Shown here: positions 27,874-37,337 of the stretch, in pieces
Layout: each line of letters starts with the position of its first letter
Position numbering within the stretch: the first letter of the stretch is position 1
NCBI RefSeq assembly: GCF_947504225.1
Contig: NZ_CANNGT010000004.1
Span: 227,741-291,740, forward strand
Direction: 5' to 3'
Source: Brumimicrobium ulvae
Lineage (GTDB): Bacteria; Bacteroidota; Bacteroidia; Flavobacteriales_D; Crocinitomicaceae
Length of the DNA stretch: 64,000 nt
The notes under the pieces: model-generated
What the model saw: the letters and a program-made list of their open reading frames with translations, nothing else
Told to the model about the DNA's origin: nothing
The model's database searches: none
Position numbers and translations under genes: made by a program

Positions 27874-28311
27874 CTAGAAATAACCAGCTCCTACGTCATA
27901 GATAAAGGGCCAAGGAATACCAATAAAAATAATGATGAGTCCAAGACCGTAATACCTTAAAATTAATTTATGACGCAAGCCTAGCTCTGGCGTTTTTTCC
28001 GCCTTTTTACGACCTAGCGTTACTAAGGTAATTCCTACTAACATAAGCAAAATATGTTCAACGGCATAGAATCTTAGCGCACTATTCCCCATTAAACCTT
28101 CAACGAACTGCACTTTATCACTAATTATGTATAAAACCAAGCCTAAAAGAAGCTGAATGTGAAGAAAAATCATCGCAAAGAGATTAATCATTTTATCCTT
28201 CTTTTCATACTTGTTTGATTTTAGATTTGCAATAGCATTAAAGATGGCAATTACCAACAATGCTAAAACAATATACCTTAATCCTGAATGTGCAGCTACT
28301 AATCCTTTCAT
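27874..28311 (-). CDS. Small membrane protein with spaced histidines, Bacteroidota-specific
   Basis: A 145-aa protein with four TM segments. The start at 28311 (MKGLVAAHSGLRYIVL) is favoured over 28350 because relatives I recall begin this way. Histidines fall near helix positions suited to heme ligation: AAHSGLRY, FLHIQLLLG and VEHILLMLV. Some databases label this family cytochrome b-like; I treat that as inference. The C-terminus ends IPWPFIYDVGAGYF, also recurrent. It is 76 bp upstream of hflX and divergent from the amidohydrolase gene. Partner electron carriers are not evident. Confidence 0.68.
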   Translation of the reverse strand: MKGLVAAHSGLRYIVLALLVIAIFNAIANLKSNKYEKKDKMINLFAMIFLHIQLLLGLVLYIISDKVQFVEGLMGNSALRFYAVEHILLMLVGITLVTLGRKKAEKTPELGLRHKLILRYYGLGLIIIFIGIPWPFIYDVGAGYF

Positions 28312-28407
28312 TTTACTTTTTTTGTTCCAAATATACCTAAAAACAAACAATATATTTATTCATTACTTATAAATGATTATTTTCGAGGTTTAAAACTTAC
28401 AAGCCCA

Positions 28408-31400
28408 ATGAAAACAGCACTTTTTTTAACGTTTTTATTCTCCCTAATCAGCACACTTACTCTTGGTCAGATTCCCACTCCTAACAACGGAGTTAAAAAA
28501 TCCGAAGCCTCTGCTTACGTGTTGAGGAATGCTAAAATAATTGTAGGTCCAGATCAAATCATAAAAAAAGGATCATTGGTAGTTCAAGAAGGGAAAATCA
28601 AGGCTGTTGGTAGACAGGTGAAATTTCCCAATGGAGCTATTATAATAGATATGGAAGGCCGAACAATTGTTCCTTCTTTTATAGAAAGTTACTCTTCTAT
28701 TGGGCTCCCAAAAGCAGAAAGCAAACAATGGTCGCCTCGTCCACAAATGGAAAGCAGTAAAGCTGGGGCATATTATTGGAATGAAGCCATTCATCCGGAG
28801 GTTCAAGCTGCACAACATTTTGAAATTGATAAAAAAGGTGCTGAACTTCTTCAAAAAATGGGCTTTGGTGTTGCCGTTACGCATATTAATGACGGAATAG
28901 CAAGAGGGAGTGGTGCTATTGTCGCTCTTGGTGTTCTAGACCACAGCGAGGCGGTGTTGAAATCGAACGGAGGTGCTTTCTTCTCTTTTCATAAAGGTGT
29001 TTCAAAACAAAGCTACCCTTCTTCTCAAATGGGAGCGATTGCCTTGCTTCGCCAATTGTTTCATGATGCGCAATACTATGCCGACAACAAAGATTCAAAT
29101 CCAGAAAACCTGTCGTTAAATGCATTAAACGAACAACTAAAACACCCTTTAGTGTTTGCTGTTGATGATAAGTTAGAGGTGTTCAGGGCCAACAAAATCG
29201 GAGAAGAATTCAACCTTGATTTCATTATTTTGGGCGGAGGAAATGAGTTTGAACAAATTGAACAGTTTAAAGATTGGAAGAATCCGATGATTCTCCCCAT
29301 GAACTTCCCTTCAGCTTATGATGTAAATGATCCTTATGTTGCGCTTCAAATTCCTTTGGGCGATTTAAAAGAATGGGAATTAGCACCGTCTAATCCCTAC
29401 CTATTAAAAAAGAACAATGTTACATTTGCTTTGACATCAAAAGGACATAACAAAGCTGAAGATTTTTGGAAACACTTCCATAAAATGTTAGAAAATGGAC
29501 TTTCTAGAGAGGATGCCTTGGCTGCATTGACGACAATCCCAGCTGAAATATTCAATATTAGTGATCAAGCAGGAACATTAGAGGAGGGGAAAATTGCAAG
29601 CTTTTCTGTTTTTGACAAAGACCCTTTCGAAGTGAAAAATGCTGTAATGGAAGAATCATGGTCACTTGGTAAAAAGCACATTTTAAAAGAAAAAGCAGAC
29701 ATCGACATCCGCGGGAAATACCGTTTTAGTTTACCCGAAACCTCTTATGTGATAGACATCAAAGGAACACCTGAACAACCAACAGGAGAAGTTATTACTT
29801 ACAAAACAATGATCGACTCCACAACTAATCCTGTCAAAAAAACAATAGATACAATCAAGGTAAAAGCAGGCATAAAAGTTGACTTTAGAGATGCTGTATT
29901 TCACTTTGACGTAGATGATGACAACTACAAAGGGGTACTGACATTGCATGGTAATTTCAGTCCGAAAATTGATGCTTTCCTAGGACAAGGACAAACTCCA
30001 GATGGAATCTGGATCAAATGGGCTGGGGTCCAACTTTCTAGATACAAGAAAAAGGAAGACGAATTATCCAAACATGCAATAAAAGTCGACACCAGTTCAA
30101 TAGGTAAGGTTTGGTTCCCAAATATGGCTTATGGCTTTGATTCACTTCCTAAAAAACAACATTACATATTGCGAAACGCAACATTATGGACCAATGAGAA
30201 AGAAGGAATCATCAAAGAAGGAACGGTGATATTAAAAGATGGAAAAATAGAATTTGTAGGAACAGGAAATTACAGCATTCCGCATGATGCCATCGAAATT
30301 GATTGTAAAGGGATGCACATCACTACAGGAATCATCGATGAACATTCACACATTGCCATTTCTAAGGGAGTAAACGAAAGTGGACAAGCCGTAACTGCCG
30401 AAGTCAGTATTGAAGACGTCGTTAGAAATGACGACATCAATATATATCGTCAATTATCAGGAGGAGTAACCACTTCACAGTTGTTACACGGATCTGCCAA
30501 TCCAATTGGAGGTCGTTCTGCAATCATCAAGTTGAAATGGGGATACTCACCAGATCAAATGTTAATTCCAGACTCACCAAAATTCATCAAATTTGCTTTA
30601 GGAGAAAACGTAAAACAGAGCAACTGGGGAGATTACCAAACAATTCGTTTTCCACAGACAAGAATGGGTGTAGAACAAGTGTTTTATGATGCATTTATTC
30701 GCGCGGAGGAGTACAAGAAGAGATGGAATGAATTTACACAGCTTTCGCCAAAGCAAGCAGAAAGAAAAAACATCAAGGCACCTGCAGTAGATTTGGAATT
30801 AGAAGCAGTTTGGGAAATCAAAAATGGGGAGCGCTTCATTTCATGCCACAGTTATGTCCAAAGTGAAATCAACATGCTGATGAAAGTAGCAGACTCAATG
30901 GGTTTCACTGTAAACACATTTACGCATATTCTTGAAGGCTACAAGCTCGCAGACAAAATGGCCAAACACGGAGCTGGAGGAAGTACTTTTTCAGACTGGT
31001 GGGCTTACAAGATGGAGGTTAAGGATGCTATTCCATACAATGCTAATTTAATGCAAGAGCAAGGCGTTGTTGTGGCCATCAACTCTGATGATGCAGAAAT
31101 GGGAAGGAGACTCAATCAAGAAGCTGCAAAGTCGATTAAATATGGTGGAATGTCAGAAGAAGATGCCTGGAAGATGGTGACCTTAAATCCAGCAAAGCTA
31201 ATGCATTTAGACGACAGATTAGGAAGTTTGAAAAAAGGAAAGGATGCAGATATTGTGATTTGGACAAGTAACCCATTGAGCATAGAAGCTAGGGTTTCAA
31301 AAACATTTGTTGATGGAGAGTTATTGTACGACGAAAGTAAAAGTGTTGATCACTACCTTCGCATTCAACAAGAAAAAGCAAGAATTATCAGTAAAATGCT

Positions 31401-31494
31401 CGCATCCAACAAGGCAGGAGAAGCGAAAAAGCCATTCATAAAGAAGAAAGAGAAACACTGGCACTGTGACACTATTGGAGATTCAATTGATTAA
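28408..31494 (+). CDS. Secreted double amidohydrolase-family protein
   Basis: A 1028-aa protein with a signal peptide (MKTALFLTFLFSLISTLTLG). It holds two imidazolonepropionase-type amidohydrolase domains. The first (about residues 38-430) has the domain's entry and exit strands but the metal site is degraded: where HxH is expected it reads SFIESYSSIGLP. A beta-rich linker follows. The second (about 590-1000) is intact, with GIIDEHSHIAIS (His646, His648), a later SCHSYV, FTHILEGYK and a catalytic-type AINSDDAEM. The substrate is unknown; cyclic amide or peptide hydrolysis is typical. A smaller paralogue follows 3 nt later. Confidence 0.85.
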   Translation: MKTALFLTFLFSLISTLTLGQIPTPNNGVKKSEASAYVLRNAKIIVGPDQIIKKGSLVVQEGKIKAVGRQVKFPNGAIIIDMEGRTIVPSFIESYSSIGLPKAESKQWSPRPQMESSKAGAYYWNEAIHPEVQAAQHFEIDKKGAELLQKMGFGVAVTHINDGIARGSGAIVALGVLDHSEAVLKSNGGAFFSFHKGVSKQSYPSSQMGAIALLRQLFHDAQYYADNKDSNPENLSLNALNEQLKHPLVFAVDDKLEVFRANKIGEEFNLDFIILGGGNEFEQIEQFKDWKNPMILPMNFPSAYDVNDPYVALQIPLGDLKEWELAPSNPYLLKKNNVTFALTSKGHNKAEDFWKHFHKMLENGLSREDALAALTTIPAEIFNISDQAGTLEEGKIASFSVFDKDPFEVKNAVMEESWSLGKKHILKEKADIDIRGKYRFSLPETSYVIDIKGTPEQPTGEVITYKTMIDSTTNPVKKTIDTIKVKAGIKVDFRDAVFHFDVDDDNYKGVLTLHGNFSPKIDAFLGQGQTPDGIWIKWAGVQLSRYKKKEDELSKHAIKVDTSSIGKVWFPNMAYGFDSLPKKQHYILRNATLWTNEKEGIIKEGTVILKDGKIEFVGTGNYSIPHDAIEIDCKGMHITTGIIDEHSHIAISKGVNESGQAVTAEVSIEDVVRNDDINIYRQLSGGVTTSQLLHGSANPIGGRSAIIKLKWGYSPDQMLIPDSPKFIKFALGENVKQSNWGDYQTIRFPQTRMGVEQVFYDAFIRAEEYKKRWNEFTQLSPKQAERKNIKAPAVDLELEAVWEIKNGERFISCHSYVQSEINMLMKVADSMGFTVNTFTHILEGYKLADKMAKHGAGGSTFSDWWAYKMEVKDAIPYNANLMQEQGVVVAINSDDAEMGRRLNQEAAKSIKYGGMSEEDAWKMVTLNPAKLMHLDDRLGSLKKGKDADIVIWTSNPLSIEARVSKTFVDGELLYDESKSVDHYLRIQQEKARIISKMLASNKAGEAKKPFIKKKEKHWHCDTIGDSID

Positions 31495-31497
31495 GAT

Positions 31498-32781
31498 ATG
31501 AAGACATTAAATATACTGAGCGCGTTTATCCTCACTTTCTGTGTTGGTTTTATTGCGTTTACACAAGATCGCGTTTTGCTTTCTAAAGCAAAAGTTCACA
31601 TTGGAAATGGAAAAGTCATCAATCAAGGATATGTAGGAATTCAAGGAGAAGAAATCATCTTGGTAGAGAATGCATTGACATATAATTTAGACAAAAGCAA
31701 ATGGGACACCATCATTGATCTAAAGGGGCAAGAGTTATATCCTGGTTTTTTCGCACCGAATTCTAACATTGGATTAACAGAAGTTGATGCCGTAAGAGCG
31801 ACGCGTGATTTTCGTGAAATTGGAACATACAACCCCCATGTACGTTCCTTAATCGCTTTTAATGCAGAGTCAGAAATAAGTACAACAGTTAAAACCAACG
31901 GAGTGCTTTATGCGCAAGTGACTCCTCAAGGTGGAGTAATTTCTGGAAGTTCCTCCATTATGAAACTCGAAGCTTGGAATTGGGAGGACGCTGCCGTAAA
32001 AACAGATGATGGAATTCATCTACACTGGCCTTCTACGACCAAAGGAGGTGGTTGGTGGGCAGAACCATCAACACGTAAATCGAATGAGAATTACAGCAAT
32101 CAATTAAAAGACCTCCGTGAATTCTTCGAAGCAGCATTAGCTTACAGTAAAGCCAACGATAAATTTGATGCTCGATTTGAAGCGATGCGTGAAGTGTTTA
32201 CGGGCGAAAAAAGACTGTACATCCATGCCAATCAACTTCGCGCTTTATTGGACATTATAGACTTTAAACGTGAGTTAAAAATTAATTACCCAGTTATTGT
32301 TGGAGGTTATGACGCTTATAAAGTCGCGGATCAACTTAAGGATGCTGAAATTCCAATCATCATCAAAGGAGGTCACACCCTTCCAGAAAACGAAGATGAC
32401 CCAGTTGACTTACCTTATCGTTTACCTGCCTTACTTCAAAATGCGGGAGTATTGTATTGCATTCAAAATTCAGGAAGAATGGAAACCATGAATACAAGAA
32501 ACATTCCTTTCTTAGCAGGAACAGCGATGGCTTATGGTTTAACTGAGGAAGAAGCCATTTCGGCAGTTACTTTAAATACTGCAAAAATATTAGGGGTTGA
32601 CAAGTTCACAGGAAGTATTGAAGTTGGGAAAAAAGCAACCTTGTTTGTTAGCACTGGAAATGCATTAGACATGCGCACCAACAATTTGACTTTAGGAATG
32701 ATACATGGAAAGTTCATTAGTTTAACCAATCTACAAACAGACCTTTACCATAAATACAAGGAGAAATACGAGGCTGAGTAA
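31498..32781 (+). CDS. Secreted amidohydrolase-like protein, metal site degenerate
   Basis: A 427-aa exported protein (signal MKTLNILSAFILTFCVGFIA) of the same family as its upstream neighbour. The first metal-binding HxH is missing: the corresponding stretch is LYPGFFAPNSNIGLTEVDAV. The C-terminal strand pair, LGVDKFTGSIEVGKKATLFV, is typical of the composite beta-sandwich. A likely zinc His elsewhere (KGGHTLPENEDD) is isolated. It starts 3 nt after the preceding stop, so the genes are cotranscribed; a non-catalytic or structural partner role is inferred. Pairs like this are common in Flavobacteriia. Confidence 0.82.
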   Translation: MKTLNILSAFILTFCVGFIAFTQDRVLLSKAKVHIGNGKVINQGYVGIQGEEIILVENALTYNLDKSKWDTIIDLKGQELYPGFFAPNSNIGLTEVDAVRATRDFREIGTYNPHVRSLIAFNAESEISTTVKTNGVLYAQVTPQGGVISGSSSIMKLEAWNWEDAAVKTDDGIHLHWPSTTKGGGWWAEPSTRKSNENYSNQLKDLREFFEAALAYSKANDKFDARFEAMREVFTGEKRLYIHANQLRALLDIIDFKRELKINYPVIVGGYDAYKVADQLKDAEIPIIIKGGHTLPENEDDPVDLPYRLPALLQNAGVLYCIQNSGRMETMNTRNIPFLAGTAMAYGLTEEEAISAVTLNTAKILGVDKFTGSIEVGKKATLFVSTGNALDMRTNNLTLGMIHGKFISLTNLQTDLYHKYKEKYEAE

Positions 32782-32843
32782 ATCGGCTGGTGGATTTAAG
32801 GTTTGCTATATCTAAGGAATGAAAAGAAAAAAATAATGAGCAC

Positions 32844-32870
32844 AAAAAAAGAGCTTGCATTTGCAAGCTC
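32844..32870 (-). terminator. Intrinsic terminator of the acidic lipoprotein gene
   Basis: On the minus strand GAGCTTGC-AAAT-GCAAGCTC (32870-32851) forms a perfect 8-bp stem followed by TTTTTTT. It lies 26 nt after the stop codon of the lipoprotein gene at 32897. Confidence 0.82.
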
Positions 32871-32896
32871 CCTGTAATTCTGTAAAGAGTAATATC

Positions 32897-33229
32897 TTAG
32901 TTTAACTCTTTTTGAATTTTCATATCAGCTTCTTCAACCATTTCTTTTGCATTTTCAGCTCCATCTTCAGCAGCTTCTTTTACAGTTTCAGCGCCTTCTT
33001 CAACACCTTCTTTTGTGTTTTCAACACCTTCTTCGATTTTCTCTCCAGCTGCTTCCATTTCATCAGAAATACTTTCTGAAGCCTCTTCTCCAGCGTCTTT
33101 CATTTCTTCACCTGCTTCTTCCATCGCATCTTTTGCGTTTTCTAATTCAGATTCTACAGAGTCTCCTCCACAAGAAGCCATTGCAAATGTCATTGCAAAA
33201 GCAGTAGCGTACATAAATACCTTTTTCAT
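32897..33229 (-). CDS. Acidic, helical, repeat-rich small lipoprotein
   Basis: A 110-aa protein with a lipoprotein signal and Cys20 (AMASCGGDS). The mature part is almost entirely Glu/Ala/Gly/Lys and reads as repeated amphipathic units: EEAGEEMKDAGEEASES, EMEAAGEKIEEGVENTKEG, VEEGAETVKEAAEDGAENAKE. Hydrophobic Ala/Val/Met recur every 3-4 residues, as in a long single helix or coiled coil of the YtxH/apolipoprotein-like type. No enzymatic motif is present. It probably lies on an envelope membrane and could act as a stress lipoprotein (inference). A strong terminator follows the gene. Confidence 0.75.
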   Translation of the reverse strand: MKKVFMYATAFAMTFAMASCGGDSVESELENAKDAMEEAGEEMKDAGEEASESISDEMEAAGEKIEEGVENTKEGVEEGAETVKEAAEDGAENAKEMVEEADMKIQKELN

Positions 33230-33534
33230 AAAAATTGTTTTAGTTTACCATTAATAGTTGAGCATAAATATAAAAACATTTTGTTAAGTGCGAAAAGGAA
33301 AAGAATAAAAACAAAAATATTCTAGTTTTCCAACTGCTTAAAAGTCATTCAAAATATGAGCAAAGCGCTCTTGGTGATTAAAGTCCGCAATATTATTCCG
33401 AGCAACTGTTTCCAATAGAAAAGAGAAGATTAAAACAAATGCCACATATAAACATTGACCTATAGAAAAGTAGTCCGAAAGCTGTCTATTCTGAATATAG
33501 CTTTGTACCTTTGTAAGTAAACAAAACAATAGTA
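33230..33534. other. 305-bp divergent intergenic region before sufS
   Basis: This gap separates the lipoprotein gene and sufS. It holds a -7 element for sufS (TACCTTTG at 33506-33513, 21 nt before the ATG); no convincing -33 box is visible. Otherwise the sequence is A/T-rich and I see no gene or repeat. Confidence 0.4.
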
Positions 33535-34749
33535 ATGGATATTCAAGCAATACGTTCTCAATTTCCTATTTTAGAGGAGAAAGTTCACGGGAAACCGCTG
33601 GTTTATTTTGACAATGGAGCCACAACACAAAAACCTTTGTCTGTTATTCATCGACTAAGTGATTATTACACTAAAGAAAATGCTAATATTCATCGTGGGG
33701 TGCATACTTTAAGTCAAGAAGCCACTACAGCGTATGAAAATGCAAGAAATACCATTCAAAAATACATTGGAGCTAAGGAAAACCATGAAGTTTTATTTAC
33801 GAAAGGAACAACAGACAGCATCAATTTAGTTGCCTATTCTTTTGGTGAATTGCTTCAAGCAGGAGATGAAATCATCATTTCTGCAATGGAGCACCACTCC
33901 AACATTGTTCCTTGGCAATTGCTCTGCGAGCGTAAAGGGTGCAAATTGCGCTTCATCCCTATGGATGACAAAGGAGATTTAATGTTAGACACTTATGTTG
34001 AGTTATTATCAGAAAAAACTAAACTTGTTGCAGTTACACATATTTCCAACTCATTGGGTACGGTGAACGATGTTAAATTCATCATTGACAAAGCCCATGG
34101 AGTAGGCGCAAAAGTTTTGATCGACGGGGCACAGAGCATTCAGCACATCAAGGTGAATGTACAAGAATTAGACTGTGATTTTTACGCTTTTTCTGGTCAT
34201 AAGCTATTTGGCCCAACAGGAATAGGTGTTTTGTACGGAAAGGAAGAAATTTTAAATCAAATGCCGCCTTACCAGGGAGGTGGAGACATGATCAAAGAAG
34301 TTAAATTAGAGCAATCAACGTACAATACTTTACCTCATAAATTTGAAGCGGGAACGCCAAATATAGCAGGAGGAATAGGATTGGGGACTGCCTTTGAGTT
34401 TTTGAATTCATTGGACATGGACAAGGTCCATAAACACGAACAGGAGTTATTGGAGTACGCCACAACAGCACTTAAAAAAATTGAAGGAATTCAATTCTAT
34501 GGTCAAGCCAAAGAAAAAACCAGCGTCATTTCATTCTTAATTGAAGGACTTCATCCTTATGATGTGGGTACATTATTGGACAAAATGGGTATTGCAGTCC
34601 GTACAGGTCACCATTGTACACAACCAATCATGGATCAGTTCTGTATTCCAGGAACTATTCGTGTCTCTTTCGCCCTTTATAACACCAAGGAAGAAATTGA
34701 TTTATTTATTTCAGCACTGGAAAGAATTATTCCGATGCTTAAAAATTAA
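33535..34749 (+). CDS. sufS: Cysteine desulfurase SufS
   Basis: A 404-aa PLP enzyme that takes sulfur from cysteine for Fe-S cluster assembly. The PLP lysine is Lys223 in FSGHKLFGPTG, and the persulfide cysteine is Cys361 in VRTGHHCTQPIMDQF. The N-terminal phrase PLVYFDNGATTQKP is diagnostic. Length and motifs match SufS (group II), not IscS. It is followed 15 nt later by sufE, its sulfur acceptor. The sufBCD scaffold genes are not in the window. A TAnnTTTG -7 element lies upstream at 33506. Confidence 0.95.
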   Translation: MDIQAIRSQFPILEEKVHGKPLVYFDNGATTQKPLSVIHRLSDYYTKENANIHRGVHTLSQEATTAYENARNTIQKYIGAKENHEVLFTKGTTDSINLVAYSFGELLQAGDEIIISAMEHHSNIVPWQLLCERKGCKLRFIPMDDKGDLMLDTYVELLSEKTKLVAVTHISNSLGTVNDVKFIIDKAHGVGAKVLIDGAQSIQHIKVNVQELDCDFYAFSGHKLFGPTGIGVLYGKEEILNQMPPYQGGGDMIKEVKLEQSTYNTLPHKFEAGTPNIAGGIGLGTAFEFLNSLDMDKVHKHEQELLEYATTALKKIEGIQFYGQAKEKTSVISFLIEGLHPYDVGTLLDKMGIAVRTGHHCTQPIMDQFCIPGTIRVSFALYNTKEEIDLFISALERIIPMLKN

Positions 34750-34764
34750 AAACGCAATTAGAAT

Positions 34765-35178
34765 ATGAGTATTCAAGAGAAAGAACAAGAGATTATTGAT
34801 GAGTTTGCCATTTATGAAGATTGGATGGACAAATACGAATACATTATCGAGCTTGGAAAAGACTTACCGTTAATTGAAGAAAAGTATAAAACTGAAGATC
34901 GATTAATCAAAGGGTGTCAATCGCAAGTTTGGTTACATGCAGAAACAAAAGATGGCAAAATGAAGTTTACTGCAGATTCTGACGCCATCATTACAAAAGG
35001 AATTATAGCGTTATTAATTCGCGTTGTCGATAATGAATCTCCTTCAGATGTTGCCACCTCTCAGTTCAGTTTTATTAAAGAAATCGGGTTGCAAGAGCAT
35101 TTATCACCAACACGTTCGAATGGATTGGTAAGCATGGTGAAAGAAATGAAGTTAAATGCTTTAAAAGCGGTAAAGTAA
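34765..35178 (+). CDS. sufE: Sulfur acceptor protein SufE
   Basis: A 137-aa protein that receives persulfide sulfur from SufS and passes it to the SufBCD scaffold. The acceptor Cys51 lies in LIKGCQSQVWL, the conserved family segment. The N-terminal EIIDEFAIYEDWMDKYEYII and the C-terminal LSPTRSNGLVSMVKEM are also typical. It lies 15 nt after sufS and overlaps the following small lipoprotein gene by one base (TAATG), giving a probable three-gene operon. Confidence 0.95.
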   Translation: MSIQEKEQEIIDEFAIYEDWMDKYEYIIELGKDLPLIEEKYKTEDRLIKGCQSQVWLHAETKDGKMKFTADSDAIITKGIIALLIRVVDNESPSDVATSQFSFIKEIGLQEHLSPTRSNGLVSMVKEMKLNALKAVK

Positions 35179-35426
35179 TGCAACAAAAGCGATCTAAAAA
35201 CTACCTCATCTTAGTCTTTTTGTTTTCCGCTCTATTTCTGACCAGTTGTGAGGACCCTGAGCTCGATGCATTAATGTCCGATTACTGTGAGTGCATTAGT
35301 CAATCAAGGTATGATGAGACCAAACAAATGGAATGTGCAGAAATGATGAATTCCATCACAGAAAAGTATGAAGGTCAACCCCGAAAAATAAAAACAGTAT
35401 TAGAAAAGACTGACGAATGCTATTAA
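35178..35426 (+). CDS. Small lipoprotein downstream of sufE
   Basis: An 82-aa protein with a lipoprotein signal (NYLILVFLFSALFLTSC, Cys24). The mature part has three further cysteines in DYCECISQSR and QMECAEMM plus a C-terminal DECY, so it could be disulfide- or metal-bound. The start shares one base with the sufE stop. The stop overlaps the end of a convergent gene, with the two TAA codons sharing bases in a TTAA. I do not recognise it; a link to Fe-S assembly is only positional. Confidence 0.65.
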   Translation: MQQKRSKNYLILVFLFSALFLTSCEDPELDALMSDYCECISQSRYDETKQMECAEMMNSITEKYEGQPRKIKTVLEKTDECY

Positions 35427-35797
35427 CCTTCGATTCCTTGTAAGAACAATGGGAGGTTAGGATTTTTAGCGACCTCATCATCGCCTAAGATCAATAAAGT
35501 TTTGGGTCTATTTCTATCCAACCACATATTAAAGTTAGAATTGGTTGCCGCTAAGGTACCATTGAGATCTACTTTATGCACAGCTTTATTATCTCTGCTT
35601 AAATCCTCTTGTGTTTCATCATCCTCCTTCGAAAAGTTATGATTTTCATGAAACAATACAACACCGTCAACAAGTTCGCTTAAATCACCACTTCTGTGTG
35701 ATGTAGCAACCACTTGAATACGCTTATCTTCAGCCCACTCTCCAATGGTCTTTCCAAACTTGTTGTTTTCGATAACGTATATGGTCTCTATTTTCAT
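35423..35797 (-). CDS. Cytoplasmic protein of unknown function
   Basis: A 124-aa soluble protein. It opens with an alternating strand-helix pattern (IETIYVIENNKFGKTIGEW then RIQVVATSHRSGDLSELVDG), like a small alpha/beta Rossmann-type fold. An acidic middle (SKEDDETQEDLSRDN) may be a flexible loop. The last third, NRPKTLLILGDDEVAKNPN, resembles a further beta-alpha unit. I recognise no named family. It is convergent with the sufE operon, overlapping the last 4 nt. Confidence 0.6.
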   Translation of the reverse strand: MKIETIYVIENNKFGKTIGEWAEDKRIQVVATSHRSGDLSELVDGVVLFHENHNFSKEDDETQEDLSRDNKAVHKVDLNGTLAATNSNFNMWLDRNRPKTLLILGDDEVAKNPNLPLFLQGIEG

Positions 35798-35971
35798 TAT
35801 TATAAATCAATTATATGGCCAAAAGGCAGGTCAAAACGAGGTGCAAAAATAATGACTTCTTACTAATATCAAACTAAAAGCCAAGATTAAAAACAAAAAA
35901 TGGGAATAAATATTTGGTTTTAAAACATTTGAATGGTTTAAAATGAGAGATAAAACCCTAAAAAAACATAG

Positions 35972-36655
35972 TTAAACTACGGTGTTTCCGACAAACTTAT
36001 ATCCTACTCCTTTTACTGTCTGAATATAATGAGCACCCAGTTTTTCTCTTAACTTTCTCACATGCACGTCGATTGTTCTGTCACCAACAACAATTCCATC
36101 GCCCCAAACTGAGGATAATATTTGCTCACGTTCAAAAACAACACCGGGTTTTGAATTTAACAGAGCCAGTAATTCAAATTCTTTTCTGGGCAATTGTATC
36201 ACCTCCCCATTCAAAGTAACGATATATTTTTCTCTATTGATGGTTAAACCATGGGAATCCTCTATTTTTCGCTGCCTAGAACCATTTCTACGCAACAATG
36301 CATTAATTCTACTGATCAGTACTTTTGGTTTTAATGGTTTAGAAATATAATCATCTGCGCCTGCATCAAGCCCGGCGACTTGACTGTAATCTTCGTTTCT
36401 GGCGGTTAAAAAACAAATCAAAACATCATCATACTTAGGTTCTTTTCGGATCATTTCACACACCTCTATTCCATCCATTACTGGCATCATTACATCCAGT
36501 AAAACCAAGTCTATTTTATGTTTATTTTCTTCTAAAGTGTCTAGTCCTTCTTTTCCATTAGCCGCCATAAAAGTTGAAAAGCCATTTTTCTGAAGATTAT
36601 ACTCTAATAATTCACGAATTTCAACCTCATCATCTATGATTAATACGCCTTTCAT
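35972..36655 (-). CDS. PhoB/OmpR-family response regulator, orphan
   Basis: A 227-aa DNA-binding regulator. The receiver domain (about 1-120) has the acidic pair Asp8-Asp9 in IIDDE, phospho-acceptor Asp54 in VLLDVMMPVMDG, Thr in FLTARNE and Lys in YISKPLKPK. The winged-helix domain (130-225) ends GDRTIDVHVRKLREKLGAHY then TVKGVGYKF, typical of PhoB. No histidine kinase gene is adjacent, so the partner is elsewhere. The phosphate-regulation link is family inference only. Confidence 0.9.
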   Translation of the reverse strand: MKGVLIIDDEVEIRELLEYNLQKNGFSTFMAANGKEGLDTLEENKHKIDLVLLDVMMPVMDGIEVCEMIRKEPKYDDVLICFLTARNEDYSQVAGLDAGADDYISKPLKPKVLISRINALLRRNGSRQRKIEDSHGLTINREKYIVTLNGEVIQLPRKEFELLALLNSKPGVVFEREQILSSVWGDGIVVGDRTIDVHVRKLREKLGAHYIQTVKGVGYKFVGNTVV

Positions 36656-36825
36656 GGTGATCTAATTTATTTTCACCAAAGATAGAGAATCTTAATCAGA
36701 AGTCAGTCAACAGAGTAAAAGTTATGTGAAGTAGATTTATAGTTTTTTATGAAAACTCAATACTTAATATTATTCTTTAACTATCGAAAACACTATATTG
36801 TTACAACAAAAAAACGGAATAAATT

Positions 36826-37335
36826 ATGAGAAAAATTGCAATGCTTACATCTTTATTGATGCTATCATTTTTTAGTTATGGACAAACTTACCAAAATGCT
36901 ATCGGACTGAAAGGGATGAATGCAGGTGGAGGACCATTTGGTGGAGGTGGAGTTAATTTCAAAACTTTCATTGGCGGAAAGAATGCACTTGAGTTTACCG
37001 TAGGAGGTGGCCCATACCATATTTCAGGTCAAGCCCTTTACGAATGGCAAAACCCTACCGGTTGGACAAATGGTTTTGATTGGTACTTAGGTGTTGGACC
37101 AAGTTTAGGTGTTTGGGGAAGCTCACATCATTGGCACTATGATGACGACCATGATTATTACAAAAAAGGATTTCATTTAGGTGTAGACGGTGTTATCGGA
37201 TTAGACTTTAACATTAAGCCAAACACAGGTGTTCCTTTAGGATTTGCTGTAGATACAGGACCATATATTGGTTTGATCAATTCTCCCTACTTTGGTTGGG
37301 GAGGCTCTATTGCTGTTCGATATATCATCAACTAA
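36826..37335 (+). CDS. Small outer-membrane beta-barrel-like protein
   Basis: A 169-aa secreted protein (signal MRKIAMLTSLLMLSFFSYGQ). The mature part is Gly- and aromatic-rich with alternating strands (GLKGMNAGGGPFGGGGVNFK, ALEFTVGGGPYH) and ends WGGSIAVRYIIN, the pattern of an eight-stranded barrel. An acidic, His-containing loop (HHWHYDDDHDYYK) may bind metal and is unusual. It is monocistronic, ending in a strong bidirectional terminator. The family is unnamed; similar lines occur in many Bacteroidota. Confidence 0.72.
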   Translation: MRKIAMLTSLLMLSFFSYGQTYQNAIGLKGMNAGGGPFGGGGVNFKTFIGGKNALEFTVGGGPYHISGQALYEWQNPTGWTNGFDWYLGVGPSLGVWGSSHHWHYDDDHDYYKKGFHLGVDGVIGLDFNIKPNTGVPLGFAVDTGPYIGLINSPYFGWGGSIAVRYIIN

Positions 37336-37337
37336 AT

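Noticed and set aside
32947..33254. Two plus-strand ORFs rich in Leu/Gln and Ser
   Set aside because: They are antisense shadows of the low-complexity acidic lipoprotein and have no independent support.
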